Shown here: piece after piece, positions 50,125 to 64,000 of the stretch
Layout: every line of letters starts with the position of its first letter
Position numbering within the stretch: the stretch's first letter is position 1
DNA from: Pholis gunnellus
Lineage: Eukaryota; Chordata; Actinopteri; Perciformes; Pholidae
Length of the DNA: 64,000 nucleotides
Direction of reading: 5' to 3'
Assembly: GCA_910591455.2 (NCBI GenBank)
Contig: OU342821.1
Span: forward strand, 9,672,280-9,736,279
The notes under the pieces: generated by a model
Databases searched by the model: none
Seen by the model: only the letters and a program-made list of their open reading frames with translations
Told to the model about the DNA's origin: nothing
Program-made: the position numbers and the translations under genes

Positions 50125-50149
50125 GGGCCGGGCCGGGCCGGGCCGGGCC
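50125..50149. repeat. (GGGCC)5 pentamer array
   Basis: Five perfect GGGCC units followed by one further G. This is the most GC-rich spot seen in the window. On the hook3 strand it reads as GGCCC units, which are self-complementary. Confidence 0.9.
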
Positions 50150-51724
50150 GCTCAAGGCTTGGCCAGCTCACTGGTGTGCCAGTCATGCAGTGACATTGCT
50201 GTTGAGGGAGGAAAGAGAGACGGTTTTGTTAGCTTACGGTTGATCTAAACACATACACAAGCAAACGAACAGGCTCAATTCCAAGGCTCCTGAAAGTCCG
50301 TCGTGTTAATAAGAGATCGTTCACGATGCGGATTAAAAACAGTGACGATGAAAACAGAGTGGAACAATAAATGGGTTAAAAGAAAAAGGACAGCTGCAAC
50401 AAGCATACCTACACAAGATTTCTGTTTAAAGTGACATGGGAAGCTCACCTTGAACAACCGTTTCACTATGATAGCAATCAATGGATTCTTAAATGATATG
50501 GAAAAGAACTGAGCTACACAGTTAAACACACCTTCTCGTTGTCGACTTATTAGCAGAAAGGGGCGATCTGCGAACCAAGTCTCAATCCCAGGATCTAAAA
50601 CTATCTCACGACTAGATCTTCCTTGAGCGCTGTCGACCAAAATACGGCGGCACACGTATTGAAATGTCACACTATGGCACGTACGGTGTCGTCTGAGACA
50701 ACCTGGTAAATGCTGGTGAAGCTGAAACTACAGTTTGCGTGACGGTGGCTCCTTAAGAAAGATAATGAAAGCCAGTCAACGCAGTTATGTAGAAAGCTTT
50801 GCCACAATCTACCTCACTGAGGAATGCAACTTCTGATAAAAACCTCAACAGCTGAAGCAGTAACTTTACGTTTTTTCCCTCAGGAGAAATTAAAATTCAC
50901 AATTATTGCTGCACTGTTACCTGTTTTTTTCCCAAATCATGAAGTCCTATTAGAGATCATTAAGACCATTTAGCAAGCAAATGGAACATTTACATGAGAT
51001 GACTACACATCTTCCTATGTATTTGTTGCTCAATTGTGCATCTAAATTAAAAAAAAACAAACATAACATTACACGGCAGGAGAGCAACGTATCTCCATTT
51101 GAGAAACAAAATTCAAACGTTGAACACATTGAGGATTGCTGCCGCCTGCTGAAAAGCTACATGGTAAGAGTTTAAACAGATATCGCAGGACAGAGAGAAA
51201 CCCGGTGGACCTTAAAACGCCGTGACCGGTAGAGATGTGCGTAACCTTCTTGTAACTTGTCAAGAAGGTGCGATTTTCTTCTCTGCCTTTCGTGGGTAAA
51301 AATGACCCGCCGGACAAAGGTTTGCCACAGAGTACGGGTCGAGGAAGGTCAGGGGTCGAGAGGGAGGAAGAGCGGAGGTTTTGGGGGTGATTAGTCAGAC
51401 CCTGTGGAATATGCTGGGGTGTTAAAAGGGTTGGAGCCTGGCATCACAGGAGTCAGGGTTAAAAAATATGCTTTGTGAGAAAAAAAAAAGAAAAGAAAAG
51501 TGGTGCGAAATTTTGGGCAGCCTTGCCTGGCATCTCTACCTCATGGATCTGATCAAGAAGAAAAAAAAAGGAAAATCAATAGGCAATAGGAAAACAAGAA
51601 CGTCCCATTAGAAATGAATGCAAATAGCGTGCCTCAAAAAAAAAAAGGGCACGTCTATAGTGTGTAAGTTCAGGGGATTTGTACGGTGGTTTGTCGTGTT
51701 ATTTTTCTGCCCTGCTGTCCCCAT

Positions 51725-62708
<10,984 letters not shown>

Positions 62709-64000
62709 CTAAACAACAAACAGACAAACGCGTGTTGAGTGCTGGGTCCTGCTAAATTTCTCACAACTTTGCCTGTCCTTCTTGCTCCATTTCCATCTCT
62801 TTTTTTCCCCGATCCTTTTATTCTCGCTTGGCAAGTCATTGTTCCCTTTCCGTCCTTTATGTCCTTCTTCGTCACTTTTCCTCCAGGCTTAAAGTCTGTT
62901 GCCCAGACACACAAGTTCATATTTTTCTGTCCACGTGCCAAAAGGAGGGGAAATTGAGAGCAGGAATGTTGGAATTCTGACAGAAGGAAAATGACGAGGT
63001 TTCAATTCTGCCTGCACGTCGTTCCGTCGGTCTCACTTTTCATTACGTGGCTCAACATGCAGCTCTCGAGCCCCGAGTCACAGACTCACCGAGAGCAGAG
63101 GGCGACAAACAAGGCCTTCAGCCCAAAACTGTCTGAGAGATCAACACAGATCAACACAGGTTGAACCCTGACGATTGGGTGGAAATGAACTGAGCAGAGG
63201 GCTTTAAGCGAGACTCAAGCTGGACGTTAATGCATCCGGACACATTTTCAGCTCGTCATTGTTAAACTAGTAGAAATATTTCACTGTGAAAAGCAGCTGC
63301 AAGCGTTGGGTAGGCCATTTGCTTGGTGTTGTGTCCACTAATATTAAACTACTGGCTGTAGAACATGTCTTCTTGAAATAAAAGATGATGCAAGAACGTC
63401 TCCAATGACTGTGTGGCCGTAATCTGAGCAGCAACACTTCAGAGTGCCCGATAATATCCCTTATTAGCAGAGCCAGAGGTCTGTAAACACGAAGACATTC
63501 GACACTGTATGTATACAATCAAGGACACACTTCACATGGCATGAGGTCAACATGACACAAAACAATACACACAATCAGTTGATGAGTTCAGACAACCTAA
63601 ATGTTTCATTTAGATTCTCCACTGGGCATCAAGTGCTTAGCTGTGAACCTTAAGAAATGTTGCCCTTCCACTTTTAACCACGGAGTAAACTGACCCAACA
63701 ACAACAAAAACGTTTAAAATATCCTAAAGTGGTTAAGATCGACTCCTAGGAACCTCCTCTCAGAGTTGTACTGCTCCTGAATGACTGTGAGAGCTTTCAA
63801 ATGACTGACTCGTCAACAAGAGGACACCCTCGTGCACCTGATCTAAAAACATCTGTATTATTATTCATATTTCCACTAACTAGCTATCACTGTTTTTTTT
63901 TTCCAGGTAGCCAAGCAGCAATAAGATAGCTTCTCTGTGTATCAGTAGACAGCTAGCGGCTAAAGCCAACACAAAACAATCCCCCCCGATTACATAACAC
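62709..64000 (-). other. hook3: hook3 intron 1 (partial)
   Basis: Upstream of the exon 2 acceptor I found no segment encoding the expected Hook N-terminus (human ...ELCESLLTW), so exon 1 and the promoter lie right of the window. The stretch is ordinary sequence with a pyrimidine-rich part at about 62760-62890. Confidence 0.7.

Larger units (their letters stand above)
46741..51724 (-). other. hook3: probable hook3 3' UTR and 3' flank
   Basis: About 5 kb to the left of the hook3 stop contains no convincing ORF or exon and none of the dispersed repeat families recognised elsewhere. On the minus strand AATAAA hexamers occur at 47431-47436, 47311-47316 and 46755-46760, so a long 3' UTR ending between about 46.7 and 47.4 kb is plausible. 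It holds a 13-bp stem-loop (49104-49137), a GGGCC pentamer array (50125-50149), a purine-rich GGAGA tract (about 49850-49885) and a G15-type run near 47480. Its length is inferred, since transcript ends cannot be seen from sequence. Confidence 0.55.

Overview
This window is vertebrate nuclear DNA, most likely from a ray-finned (teleost) fish. It holds two split genes with GT-AG introns, many (CA)n/(GT)n and (CT)n microsatellites, and several dispersed repeat families. It has no bacterial operons, CRISPR arrays or phage genes. Both recognised genes are on the minus strand, so transcription runs right to left. Gene identities come from comparing my exon translations with remembered vertebrate orthologues; no database search was run.

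Right part (about 46.7-64.0 kb): hook3, encoding a dynein-activating adaptor. Twenty-two coding exons can be placed with matching phases, from the second coding exon (62708) to the stop codon (51725). They encode 698 residues. With the roughly 19 residues expected from exon 1, which lies beyond the right edge, this matches the vertebrate HOOK3 length of about 718. A further in-frame 63-nt exon (60072-60134) fits between exons 8 and 9. It would add exactly three heptads to the first coiled coil and is the most interesting coding observation here. About 5 kb to the left of the stop looks like a long 3' UTR ending near poly(A) signals at 46.8-47.4 kb.

Middle (35.0-46.7 kb): intergenic, with microsatellites and a compact CpG-containing cluster of CRE, E-box, AP-1 and ETS-like sites near 43.3 kb.

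Left part (1-35.0 kb): the 5' four coding exons of a TIKI metalloprotease gene, best matched to trabd2a (tiki1). Exon 1 carries the signal peptide (ATG at 35037). Exon 2 carries the first catalytic motif, GTIH. Exons 3 and 4 follow a 22.8-kb intron, and exon 4 ends inside the second motif, FGAG|H. The last third of the protein was not found and probably lies beyond the left edge. The large intron holds repeats, microsatellites and a perfect long hairpin at 17.6 kb.

The two genes act in different processes: Hook3 links dynein to cargo inside the cell, and TIKI proteases inactivate Wnt at the membrane. Nothing in the sequence suggests that they work together. I found no obviously new multi-gene system. 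The best leads are the cassette exon, the UG-repeat beside a splice donor, the 5' UTR upstream ORF and the 33-34 bp perfect hairpin.
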